64,000 nucleotides of DNA, taken from contig CATQIB010000022.1 in the NCBI GenBank assembly GCA_958296185.1, forward strand, positions 1 to 64,000. The letters are read 5' to 3'. Under the pieces are notes generated by a model, which did not search any database, had not been told where the DNA came from, and saw nothing but the letters and a program-made list of their open reading frames with translations. Source of the stretch: an uncultured Mesonia sp. Lineage in GTDB: Bacteria > Bacteroidota > Bacteroidia > Flavobacteriales > Flavobacteriaceae. A program made the position numbers and the translations under genes. Every line of letters begins with the position of its first letter. The first letter of the stretch is position 1. This document shows positions 43,383 to 50,851 of the stretch, piece after piece.

Positions 43383-43841
43383 CTATTTCTTGTTTTTGTT
43401 GTGCTTTGAGTCTTTTGTAGAAGGCTTGTTTAGATATCCCAAAACATCCATAGAGCCACTTTCTTTTATACGTGCTTTTTTCTTTTGCTCTATCTCTTTT
43501 ACTAATGTTTTGGGCAATGACTTTTTTGCCATATCTACCCCCGTAATAAGTTCCATATCAGCAATAATGTCTTGCTGAAAGTCTTTCTGAAACTCCAGTT
43601 CCTCAATCTTTTCCTTTAACTTTTTAATTTCATCGTTTTTACTCATACCATTACTTTGTTGTACTAAGGTACTGTATTTTCTTAACCAATAGGTAATAGT
43701 TGTTCTAGGAACATCATATTTTTTGGAAGCTTGCGTGCTAGAGATGTGTCCGGTTAGAATTTGGTCAACGACTAAAAGTTTGGTTTCTAGATTGACTTTT
43801 TGATAGCTTTTTTTTCGCCAGTGGTCTTTTTTTGTTTTCAT
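43383..43841 (-). CDS. IS3 orfA (transposase N-terminal part), copy 1
   Basis: A 152-residue protein: an HTH of the IS3/IS911 type (VVDQILTGHISSTQASKKYD, TTITYWLRKY) followed by a leucine-zipper-like coiled coil (EIKKLKEKIEELEFQKDFQQ). The C-terminal end is in a frame different from orfB; an A-rich stretch near 43390 (AAAAACAAG) is a likely slippage region. Confidence 0.88.
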   Translation of the reverse strand: MKTKKDHWRKKSYQKVNLETKLLVVDQILTGHISSTQASKKYDVPRTTITYWLRKYSTLVQQSNGMSKNDEIKKLKEKIEELEFQKDFQQDIIADMELITGVDMAKKSLPKTLVKEIEQKKKARIKESGSMDVLGYLNKPSTKDSKHNKNKK

Positions 43842-43908
43842 AAGTGACTATAATTAAGGGTTTAATTTTTAGTCAACCTATTTCAGGAAAGTTCATCATT
43901 CAAATTAC

Positions 43909-44039
43909 TGGCAACGGTTTTGTGTATGGCTCGTTGCGGAAAATCAGTTATGATTTTCCGCCGTAACCCAAAGATAGCAAATTGCAATGAATTCCGATTA
44001 GGAATTCAGCCGCAATGAGCTATACACGGTGTTACCTGC
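43909..44039 (-). other. attC-like cassette junction element A
   Basis: A 131-bp imperfect palindrome. The left terminus is TGGCAACGGTTTTGTGTATG, and the right terminus ends CTATACACGGTGTTACCTGC. Inner arms are GCTCGTTGCGG and CCGCAATGAGC. GTTACCTGC at 44031-44039 is complementary to GCAGGTAAC at the left end of element B on the far side of the next cassette. The interior (about 43970-44020) is nearly identical to that of element B. Confidence 0.75.
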
Positions 44040-44045
44040 TGGCTT

Positions 44046-44504
44046 TTATTCATTTATTATTCCATTTACTTGTTTTTCCAAGTCCGCAATTCCGTTAAAT
44101 TTTCTGAACGTCAAATCCTTTCCGATTGATTTTAATTCAGAGGTTAATTCTATTATCAAGTCCAAGGGTTCGACTTCATATCCGAACAGATTTTGGTCAA
44201 ATTGTGTTCCGATTAGAAGTCCATCATTAGCCATTCCAAAACACCAATTTTCCATAAATTCAGGTAATGGAATTTCTGTCGCCTTGTATTTTTTCCATTC
44301 GTCTTTTGCACAGGATTTTGCTCGAACTTTTTCTGACCAAAAGCATATCATTCCGATTGGATTTCCATTGTCATCCTCAAATTGTGTCGAACTTGATGTT
44401 GCAAATCCGTTTTTACTTTTCAATCCGTAAACTATTCCGTTTTCAGAAACTGTTTTTATGAATTTCTGATGTCGATTTTTAAGTGTTATTGAATCTTGAA
44501 ACAT
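44046..44504 (-). CDS. DUF2750 protein (cassette gene)
   Basis: A 152-residue protein with the DUF2750 pattern: GMICFWSEKVRAKSCAKDEW, TEIPLPEFMENWCFGMANDG and LIGTQFDQNLFGYEVEP. Function unknown. It shares one cassette with the lipoprotein gene 17 bp upstream, between elements A and B. Confidence 0.82.
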   Translation of the reverse strand: MFQDSITLKNRHQKFIKTVSENGIVYGLKSKNGFATSSSTQFEDDNGNPIGMICFWSEKVRAKSCAKDEWKKYKATEIPLPEFMENWCFGMANDGLLIGTQFDQNLFGYEVEPLDLIIELTSELKSIGKDLTFRKFNGIADLEKQVNGIINE

Positions 44505-44521
44505 TTTGCCTTGCTCGCTTA

Positions 44522-44950
44522 TTATTTTAAATCCTCTGTCAAATCAATTTCTATAAATTCCGCTTTTTTGTAGTTGTACTCGGCTAAATTCAATTCGGTC
44601 GTATAATAAAATTTTCCTTCGCGCAATACAAAAGGGTCGCCCTGATTTGCGTCCATTTCAAATTTTTTGTCATTAATCACAAAATGATGATTAAATCCTT
44701 CGCTCAACAAGTTTTTTCCCATTCCAGTCCAATAATGAGTTAATGTATATCCAGAATCGAGAGAAAAAACAAAAAAGTCAGTCGTATCTCTATTTTTTAT
44801 TGCATAGATTTTTTTTTGAAAAACAGATTGCAAGTCAGATGGAAGTTGTTCGTAAGTCAATTTGCGTTTACTTTTCCAGTCCAAATCAATTTCGCCACCA
44901 CAAGAGGTAAGAGTTAAAATCGATATTAAAATCAGAATTGCGTTTTTCAT
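44522..44950 (-). CDS. Lipoprotein (cassette gene)
   Basis: A 142-residue protein with a signal peptide and the lipobox LTSC (acylated Cys17), followed by GGEIDLDWKSKRKL. The mature part is mixed alpha/beta with no motif I recognise. The start codon lies 10 bp from the left boundary of element B, so its mRNA leader must be very short or its promoter must lie in the element. Cassette shared with the DUF2750 gene. Confidence 0.72.
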   Translation of the reverse strand: MKNAILILISILTLTSCGGEIDLDWKSKRKLTYEQLPSDLQSVFQKKIYAIKNRDTTDFFVFSLDSGYTLTHYWTGMGKNLLSEGFNHHFVINDKKFEMDANQGDPFVLREGKFYYTTELNLAEYNYKKAEFIEIDLTEDLK

Positions 44951-44960
44951 TTTTCAGCTT

Positions 44961-45092
44961 GCAGGTAACGTGTTTGTGTATGGCTCGTTGCGGTAAATCC
45001 GGGAGGATTTTCCGCCGTAGCCGAAAGATAGCAAATTGCAATGAATTCCGATTAGGAATTCAGCCGCAATGAACTATACACGGTGTTGTGCG
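44961..45092 (-). other. attC-like cassette junction element B
   Basis: A 132-bp imperfect palindrome from GCAGGTAACGTGTTTGTGTA to ACTATACACGGTGTTGTGCG, with the inner arms GCTCGTTGCGG and CCGCAATGAAC. GTTGTGCG at its right end is complementary to CGCACAAC at the start of element C. Its interior is almost the same as that of element A. Confidence 0.75.
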
Positions 45093-45101
45093 TTCGTTTT
45101 T

Positions 45102-45527
45102 TTATTCAATTATTGTAATTTTTATTCCGTTAAATTTCGTTCTCCCATCTAATTCATAAGTCGTATTCGATTCATAGTATGGTTTCCATTTTTTTAAAGT
45201 CAACTCACTATTATTATTCCACTCAATTATTTTATAGCCGTTTGGAATTAGTCCTATTTCAAGGTCACTTTTGTTTTCGTCATTTTTAATTACTGACCAA
45301 AATACTCTTGAATATCCAAATCCACCGTTGTCAAATTGATATTCATAATATTTATATTTCTTGTCAGGTGAAATAGATTCCGATAGAATATTTAGATTCG
45401 GTTCGTTAAGAGTGTGTTCAGATTTAAAAGATTCTGCAAGGTCATTCAAATCCGAATTGATTTTAATTCCAATTCCGATTATTCCAATCAATATTATTCC
45501 AATTATTATTAAAATCCATTTTCTCAT
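45102..45527 (-). CDS. Single-span membrane protein (cassette gene)
   Basis: A 141-residue protein with an N-terminal anchor (WILIIIGIILIGIIGIGI) and an external part that includes SPDKKYKYYEYQFDNGGFGY, like small cassette proteins of unknown role in related genomes. No motif recognised. It is alone in its cassette, between elements B and C. Confidence 0.68.
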   Translation of the reverse strand: MRKWILIIIGIILIGIIGIGIKINSDLNDLAESFKSEHTLNEPNLNILSESISPDKKYKYYEYQFDNGGFGYSRVFWSVIKNDENKSDLEIGLIPNGYKIIEWNNNSELTLKKWKPYYESNTTYELDGRTKFNGIKITIIE

Positions 45528-45629
45528 TAAAATCTAAAGATTTTCGTTTTTAGCACGATTTTTTTCAAATGACGCACAACGGTCTTGGCATCGAGTAGAC
45601 AAAGGGAATTTCACCCTAAGCCTCTCACA

Positions 45630-45663
45630 GAACCGTGCTTGAAAGTCTCCCCTCACACGGCTC
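45630..45663 (-). ncRNA. Group II intron domain V
   Basis: A 34-nt hairpin beginning GAGCCGTG (catalytic AGC triad) and ending CACGGTTC, followed by a short domain VI and the 3' splice site. Size and ends are canonical. Confidence 0.85.
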
Positions 45664-45676
45664 TTGTTGTACAAAT

Positions 45677-46939
45677 CTAAGCAATACTATTTATTTGAGA
45701 GAAATTCCAATGGTAAAACAAAGTTGGAAATTGCTCCCTTACCGTGGCTAACCATTTATACCCTTTCCTAATACTGGTTTTATATCGCTTATACCTTTTC
45801 CTTGCCCACCATACCAATCGCCTACTAAGTAGTCGAAAGACTTTTGTAAGTTCATACAGCTTAAATTTACCATAGTAGTGCACCCATCCCCTAATCATCG
45901 GGTTAAGATAATGTGCTACTCCTACAATACTTTTAAAAGTAAGCTTGTCTACCTTGAGTTCTTCGAGCTTGTCTGCAATTCGTTTTCTTGAAGCAATACT
46001 TATAGCGCAGTCATATCCCAAAAACAGATTACCCTTTTTCTTGGAGTAGGCAGTTCTAGGCTGAAAAGAATATCCCAAAAAATCAAATTTAACTGTTGGG
46101 TGTTTTTCTTTTCGTTTATAGTCTCGGCAATAGACAATTTTTGTCTTTTCTGGATGTAACTCTAATCCTACCGAATCCATTCTTTGATGCACTAATTTTA
46201 ATAGTTGCTCTGCGTGGGCTTTTGTGTTACAATGTAGTATCACATCATCGGCATACCGCGTGAAACCTACATTTTTATCTGTTTGTTCTAACCATTTGTC
46301 AAAAGCATAATGTAGAAAAAGGTTTGCCAATAATGGGCTGATTACTCCGCCTTGTGGCGTTCCCCTCCCTTGCTTTTCGATTAGTTCTCCAGACTTTGTA
46401 ACAACAGGAGCTTCCAACCATCTTTTGATATAGAATTTGACCCAGTTTTCGGGTACGTGTTTCTCTACCGCAAGCATCAGTTTATTGTGGTCTATAGTAT
46501 CAAAGAAACCTTTAATGTCCAAGTCTATCACCCAGTTGTGTTTCCAGCAGTTTTCCCTAACTTTTGATAATGCCTGATGAGCATTTCTATTGGGGCGATA
46601 ACCGTAAGAATTTGGACTGAAAATCGCTTCTAATCTAGGTTCTAAAAACATTTTAACCACCATTTGTCCAACCCTGTCGCTGATAGTTGGTATTCCAAGT
46701 TTACGGATTGAACCGTCTTTCTTTGGTATCTCAACTTCTTTGACTGGAGGAGGAAAGTAACTCCCTGATGCCATCCGGTTCCAAAGTTTGTACAGATGTT
46801 TGCTTCGGTTTGCGTCAAATTCACGCATACCAATAGCATCTATCCCTGCACTTCCTTGCTTAGAAAGCACCTTTTGATAAGCCTCCCAAACCATTCGGCG
46901 ACTTATCGGTATTGATTTTGTTTCATTCCATAAATTCAT
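45677..46939 (-). CDS. Group II intron reverse transcriptase/maturase
   Basis: A 420-residue protein from MNLWNETKSIPISRR. RT blocks include AGIDAIGMREF, VEIPKKDGSIRKLGIPTISD, DLDIKGFFDTIDH, GTPQGGVISPLLANLFLHY and the catalytic TRYADDVILHC. A thumb and maturase X domain follow (KFDFLGYSF to about residue 400). I see no HNH endonuclease domain, so mobility would use replication-fork primers, as in several small introns. An upstream ATG adds 14 residues of doubtful value. Confidence 0.95.
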   Translation of the reverse strand: MNLWNETKSIPISRRMVWEAYQKVLSKQGSAGIDAIGMREFDANRSKHLYKLWNRMASGSYFPPPVKEVEIPKKDGSIRKLGIPTISDRVGQMVVKMFLEPRLEAIFSPNSYGYRPNRNAHQALSKVRENCWKHNWVIDLDIKGFFDTIDHNKLMLAVEKHVPENWVKFYIKRWLEAPVVTKSGELIEKQGRGTPQGGVISPLLANLFLHYAFDKWLEQTDKNVGFTRYADDVILHCNTKAHAEQLLKLVHQRMDSVGLELHPEKTKIVYCRDYKRKEKHPTVKFDFLGYSFQPRTAYSKKKGNLFLGYDCAISIASRKRIADKLEELKVDKLTFKSIVGVAHYLNPMIRGWVHYYGKFKLYELTKVFRLLSRRLVWWARKRYKRYKTSIRKGYKWLATVREQFPTLFYHWNFSQINSIA

Positions 46940-47610
46940 CCTCACATTTTGTAAGTTGATTGATAAAATATAACAGTACAACTTAACCCCTTCGCTCCAT
47001 TTCCATTACAGAAACTTCTTCACTAATACGGGTTAATCTGCCACTACATACAGCATCGGTATTTTGCCTCTAGGTTGTGCCTATTGTGCATTTCCCTTAA
47101 CATTTGTAGGTAGCTTCCCAAGTTCCGTAAATAAGCCTAAATAAAGTTCTTGCCATCTGAATGACGCCAGCCTTACAGAAAATAAATAGGTTATCTCTGT
47201 AATTAATGTTATCGCTAACATTACTTTTCACTCCGTATCATACTTCGTAGCTTTTGACTGAAGATAGCAACTTCTCGACACCTCTTCAATGGTTCACTTG
47301 CGTTCAACTCCTTTATTTGTACCTGCTAACCTCAAGGGTTAGATTCTCCTAAACGCTCAGCACCAAGACTATTAATCAAAGCACCTTTAGGTGGTTTAGA
47401 GCCATCGCCTATACAAAGACTCTGATGGACCTACCATCATCTTATTTACAGCATTCAACCGTTTTATTGCCTTGGTTGATTCTTGGCACACTATGATTTC
47501 GTTGCGGAAAAATACACAGGATTTATTCCGTTGTAGCTCAAAGATAGAAAAAAGGGTGGAATTTTCGGTAGAAAATTCCGCCGCAATGAATTATAGCCGT
47601 TGTTACATAC

Positions 47611-47993
47611 TGTGGCGACACGCTCTGCTTGGAACGCTCTGCTATGCCGTCCACATAATTTTTTCCGCTCTGATTTTTTTTCCGCTTAGTGTTTTTTATT
47701 CAGTTATCTTTTTATTTATGTCTGAAACGGAAATTTTAAAATCTTTTTTTCGTTTACTTCAAATTTTTGATTCGACCTTAATTCCGCTTAATTTTTAAAT
47801 TCGCTTTTTATTATTTTTCACGTTATAATTTTATTCATTTTTTTTCAGCGTTGTGCTTTTCATTCCGCGTAATGCTTTTTCAATTCCGGAGATTGCTTTT
47901 TAAGTCAGTTGATTTTAATAAAAAATGATCTATTTTCTACTCAAGTTTTTCAACCATTCAGAAAAATTATTTGTCCGTTCTGCTTTTCATTCC
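47611..47993 (-). other. Cassette remnant without a recognisable gene
   Basis: About 380 bp between element C and IS3 copy 2. It is T-rich with no credible frame on either strand. A plus-strand frame (47472-47798) crosses the intron boundary and is not real. Either the cassette is gene-less or most of it was lost when the IS copy recombined. Confidence 0.5.
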
Positions 47994-48055
47994 TGTATTA
48001 TACTGAAATAGGTTGACCTTTTTTACGGTCTTTTTTGGTTGATTAACTACTACTT

Positions 48056-48829
48056 TTAGATAGTAAGTTCAGGTAAATTTACATTATTTTTTCGATAGGA
48101 TCTGTATTTGATCGTTGGATTTTTGTGGACTTCAGCTGGCTTTCTTAAATCCAGGCTAAAATGTGTTCTTAGGTTATTGTAAATATACACTGCTTGTGCT
48201 GTCATTTTCTGCGCTAATTCAGTGTTTTTAATCGTTTGTTTTAATCCATATTCATATTTAAGTGTCCTGTTAATACGCTCTGCAACTGCGTTTTCATAAG
48301 GATCATACTGTTCGGTCATACTCATAACAATATTATTTTTTTCAGCAAATTGGGTGTATTTGGGGTTACAGTATTGAAAACCTCTATCGGAATGATGGAT
48401 GAGTCTTTCACTTGGGTATTCTCTATTTTTAATGGCCATAGCGAGCGCATCTATGCAAAGCGATGTTCTCATATGGTTATCTAGTTTATAGCCCATAATT
48501 TGCTTGGAATAAGCGTCTGTAACAATGGCTAAATAATTATGGCCGTATTGTGTTTTAATGTAAGTGATATCGCTTACCCATAATTGTTCTGGACGAGTAG
48601 GAACCTGATCTTTAACTAGGTTTTTATATTTTTTGTACATATGGTTTGAGTTGGTGGTGGTGATGTAATTTTTACGTTTTGGAACTAAAAGATTATTGAG
48701 TCTTAAGAAACGGTAAAACTTATCCCTGCCAATCTTAATGTCAGCGTTTATAAAGTCTTGTTTTAGTTCTGCATAAAGTTTAATCCCGCCCGTTTTTGAG
48801 CCTACTTTTTTACGGTAGTCCTTAACCAA
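48056..48829 (-). CDS. IS3 orfB, copy 2 (intact)
   Basis: A 257-residue DDE integrase part with the same catalytic blocks as copy 1 (VSDITYIKT, IHHSDRGFQY, NAVAERINRTLKYEY), ending with RKPAEVHKNPTIKYRSYR and a short tail. Expressed as an OrfAB fusion by frameshifting, so this ORF alone lacks the true N-terminus. Confidence 0.92.
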   Translation of the reverse strand: MVKDYRKKVGSKTGGIKLYAELKQDFINADIKIGRDKFYRFLRLNNLLVPKRKNYITTTNSNHMYKKYKNLVKDQVPTRPEQLWVSDITYIKTQYGHNYLAIVTDAYSKQIMGYKLDNHMRTSLCIDALAMAIKNREYPSERLIHHSDRGFQYCNPKYTQFAEKNNIVMSMTEQYDPYENAVAERINRTLKYEYGLKQTIKNTELAQKMTAQAVYIYNNLRTHFSLDLRKPAEVHKNPTIKYRSYRKNNVNLPELTI

Positions 48830-48849
48830 TTTGATTAACTTTTGATGGT

Positions 48850-49308
48850 CTATTTCTTGTTTTTGTTGTGCTTTGATTCTTTTGTAGAAAGCTTGTTTAG
48901 ATATCCCAAAACATCCATAGAGCCACTTTCTTTTATACGTGCTTTTTTCTTTTGCTCTATCTCTTTTACTAATGTTTTGGGCAATGACTTTTTTGCCATA
49001 TCTACCCCTGTAATAAGTTCCATATCAGCAATAATGTCTTGCTGAAAGTCTTTCTGAAACTCCAGTTCCTCAATCTTTTCCTTTAACTTTTTAATTTCAT
49101 CGTTTTTACTCATACCATTACTTTGTTGTACTAAGGTACTGTATTTTCTTAACCAATAGGTAATAGTTGTTCTAGGAACATCATATTTTTTGGAAGCTTG
49201 CGTGCTAGAGATGTGTCCGGTTAGAATTTGGTCAACGACTAAAAGTTTGGTTTCTAGATTGACTTTTTGATAGCTTTTTTTTCGCCAGTGGTCTTTTTTT
49301 GTTTTCAT
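48850..49308 (-). CDS. IS3 orfA, copy 2
   Basis: A 152-residue HTH plus coiled-coil protein, differing from copy 1 only near the C-terminus (KLSTKESK instead of KPSTKDSK). Confidence 0.9.
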   Translation of the reverse strand: MKTKKDHWRKKSYQKVNLETKLLVVDQILTGHISSTQASKKYDVPRTTITYWLRKYSTLVQQSNGMSKNDEIKKLKEKIEELEFQKDFQQDIIADMELITGVDMAKKSLPKTLVKEIEQKKKARIKESGSMDVLGYLNKLSTKESKHNKNKK

Positions 49309-49372
49309 AAGTGACTATAATTAAGGGTTTAATTTTTAGTCAACCTATTTCAGGAAAGTTCAGTTCTCAAAT

Positions 49373-49620
49373 GCAGTACAACGGTCTTGTATATGGCTCG
49401 TAGCGTGTAAATTAGCGATTGTTTTTCGGTTGAGCCACAAGCCAAATTTTTAAATTTTACTATTTATCTTTTTTATTGGAAATCGTCCGCCGAAGGACTA
49501 CTGCTACCAAAATATAAAATAAAAACTACAATAAATTTAAAAATTTGGCGACTTTCCAAATACGCCTTAACTTCGATTAAGCAACTAATTAGCTATGAGC
49601 TATATACGTTGTTGGCAATA
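49373..49620 (-). other. attC-like cassette junction element D (long form)
   Basis: A 248-bp imperfect palindrome from GCAGTACAACGGTCTTGTAT to AGCTATATACGTTGTTGGCA. The extra length comes from an inner A+T-rich stem (GCCAAATTTTTAAATTT and its complement) with a loop carrying CCGCCGAAGG. GTTGGCAATA at the right end is complementary to TATTGCCAAC at element E. Confidence 0.7.
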
Positions 49621-49621
49621 G

Positions 49622-50848
49622 TTATTTTACTTTCTGTTCAAATTTGAAAGACTGTTTTTCATTTGTAACTACAATCTCATAAACTCCTTTTTTTAATGCG
49701 AGATTACAATTATCTTTTTTACTTTCAACTTCTGTAATATCAATTGGAACAGCTAAATTTATATCTTCCCCTTTTTTAAAAGCTAAAACCATAATTGGAA
49801 ATTCAATTTGAATATCAGTTAGTGAAATAGAAACATTTTTATTTCCATTTTCGAATAACCAATTAGGTCTATCATCAATATATTTTGTATTTGGATGAAG
49901 TACAGCTATATCAGTCCAAGCCTCTCCACGTTGATAGTTCAATGCTTTATTATCTTTGTCAATCAATACTGAGGATTCTTTAATATCTAATGCTTTTAAA
50001 AAAGGATGATTGTATTCAGGTTTACTTTTTTCACTATAAGCTACTTGATTAATAGTCAAAGGATTTATGTTTGTATATTCAGTTAATCTTCCAGCCATTG
50101 CTTTTTCCCAAGAGCTATGATTTCCCTCTAAGGCGTGGTCATAACCGCAATGGATTAAGAACTTTTCATTTGGTTTGGAATTGATTACATTCTCAATATT
50201 TTTTGCTTGTTCAATCTCTCTTGGTTTCCCACTTCCTTTGCCCATATTTTCATAAGCAAATAGTTCATATCCAATTTCAAGAGCATCTCTAACTAAATTG
50301 CCAAATTGAGGGTCTTTGATATACAAACCCGTTTGTTGAGTTGGATATTTTCTTTGATTAAGAGCTGAAATTAAACTATCATTATTTTTTAATGCCTCAA
50401 GTCCTAAATTTTTATACCCATTGTCAAATAGCTTTTGAAGAAGTGATTTTGTAAATACTCGATGAAACGAATTGTGGTGAGCTTCATTGATAATTATTAC
50501 TTGATTCTCCTTTGCTTTTTCTATAATATACTCACTTGCTTTAATTTTCGAATACTTCTGATTAATAGAATCTATTTGGGATTTTGAAAAGGTTTTTTCT
50601 CTTGTTCCCATTGCCAAATCCCATTGAATTAAAGCATTTTTATAATCTCCTTTTAGAGCATAGTTAGAAGCTGAAATTTGATGCTTCCAAGGAACAGTAT
50701 CATTTTCAACATCATTCTCTATTTCAAATGAAAATTTATATTTTTTTTCAAAATCAATTTTTTCAATCACTCTTTTTTCTTCTTTACAAGAGGTGAATAA
50801 AATGATGATTGCAAATATGTAAAATGTGTTTTTCATAATTATTGCCAA
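49622..50848 (-). CDS. Erythromycin-esterase/ChaN-like lipoprotein (cassette gene)
   Basis: A 408-residue lipoprotein (lipobox LFTSC, Cys21; a start at the internal ATG 50836 gives 404 residues). Residues about 118-135 read IIINEAHHNSFHR and resemble the E-x-H-H active region of the EreA/ChaN/TIKI superfamily. A second conserved piece is FLIHCGYDHALEG. Between and after them are helices typical of that fold, ending in a beta domain. Possible roles are hydrolysis of esters or metal/haem binding; not certain. The start codon lies inside or next to the element E boundary. Confidence 0.6.
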   Translation of the reverse strand: MAIIMKNTFYIFAIIILFTSCKEEKRVIEKIDFEKKYKFSFEIENDVENDTVPWKHQISASNYALKGDYKNALIQWDLAMGTREKTFSKSQIDSINQKYSKIKASEYIIEKAKENQVIIINEAHHNSFHRVFTKSLLQKLFDNGYKNLGLEALKNNDSLISALNQRKYPTQQTGLYIKDPQFGNLVRDALEIGYELFAYENMGKGSGKPREIEQAKNIENVINSKPNEKFLIHCGYDHALEGNHSSWEKAMAGRLTEYTNINPLTINQVAYSEKSKPEYNHPFLKALDIKESSVLIDKDNKALNYQRGEAWTDIAVLHPNTKYIDDRPNWLFENGNKNVSISLTDIQIEFPIMVLAFKKGEDINLAVPIDITEVESKKDNCNLALKKGVYEIVVTNEKQSFKFEQKVK

Positions 50849-50851
50849 CGG

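Larger units (their letters stand above)
42527..43895 (-). mobile_element. IS3-family insertion sequence, copy 1
   Basis: A 1369-bp element with 24-bp terminal repeats (TG...CTGAAATAGGTTGAC at both ends, 5 mismatches). orfA and orfB overlap in different frames, as in IS3-type elements with programmed frameshifting. Flanking triplets differ (TTG left, TCA right), so no target duplication is present. The right end lies exactly 17 bp before the AAC core of element A. The sequence differs at several positions from copies 2 and 3, which agree with each other. Confidence 0.92.
45590..47491 (-). mobile_element. Group II intron inserted in element C
   Basis: A 1902-bp intron on the minus strand. Its 5' end is GTGTGCCAAG (consensus GTGYG) and its 3' end is CTACTCGAT (the usual terminal AY). 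It carries one reverse transcriptase gene and a 34-nt domain V. Removing it restores a normal element sequence, which fixes both boundaries to the base. Group IIC introns that insert into integron attC hairpins are known; this one has the same habit, but its class has not been verified. Confidence 0.88.
45573..47610 (-). other. attC-like cassette junction element C, split by a group II intron
   Basis: The left part is CGCACAACGGTCTTGGC (45573-45589) and the right part runs from TATGATTTCGTTGCGG (47492) to TATAGCCGTTGTTACATAC (47592-47610). Joining the two gives CAACGGTCTTGGCTATGATT, which aligns well with the left end of element D. The intron thus sits near one tip of the palindrome. Confidence 0.7.
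47994..49362 (-). mobile_element. IS3-family insertion sequence, copy 2
   Basis: A 1369-bp element with the same ends as copy 1. Its predicted proteins are identical to those of copy 3. Flanking triplets are TCC and GTT, so no target duplication. The right end is exactly 17 bp from the AAC core of element D. Confidence 0.93.

Noticed and set aside
43375-43578. Plus-strand 67-codon frame recurring in each IS3 copy
   Set aside because: Antisense to orfA/orfB and hydrophobic only because of the A-rich complement.
47472-47798. A 108-codon plus-strand frame
   Set aside because: It begins in the intron, crosses the junction element C and continues into T-rich DNA; no protein-like content.
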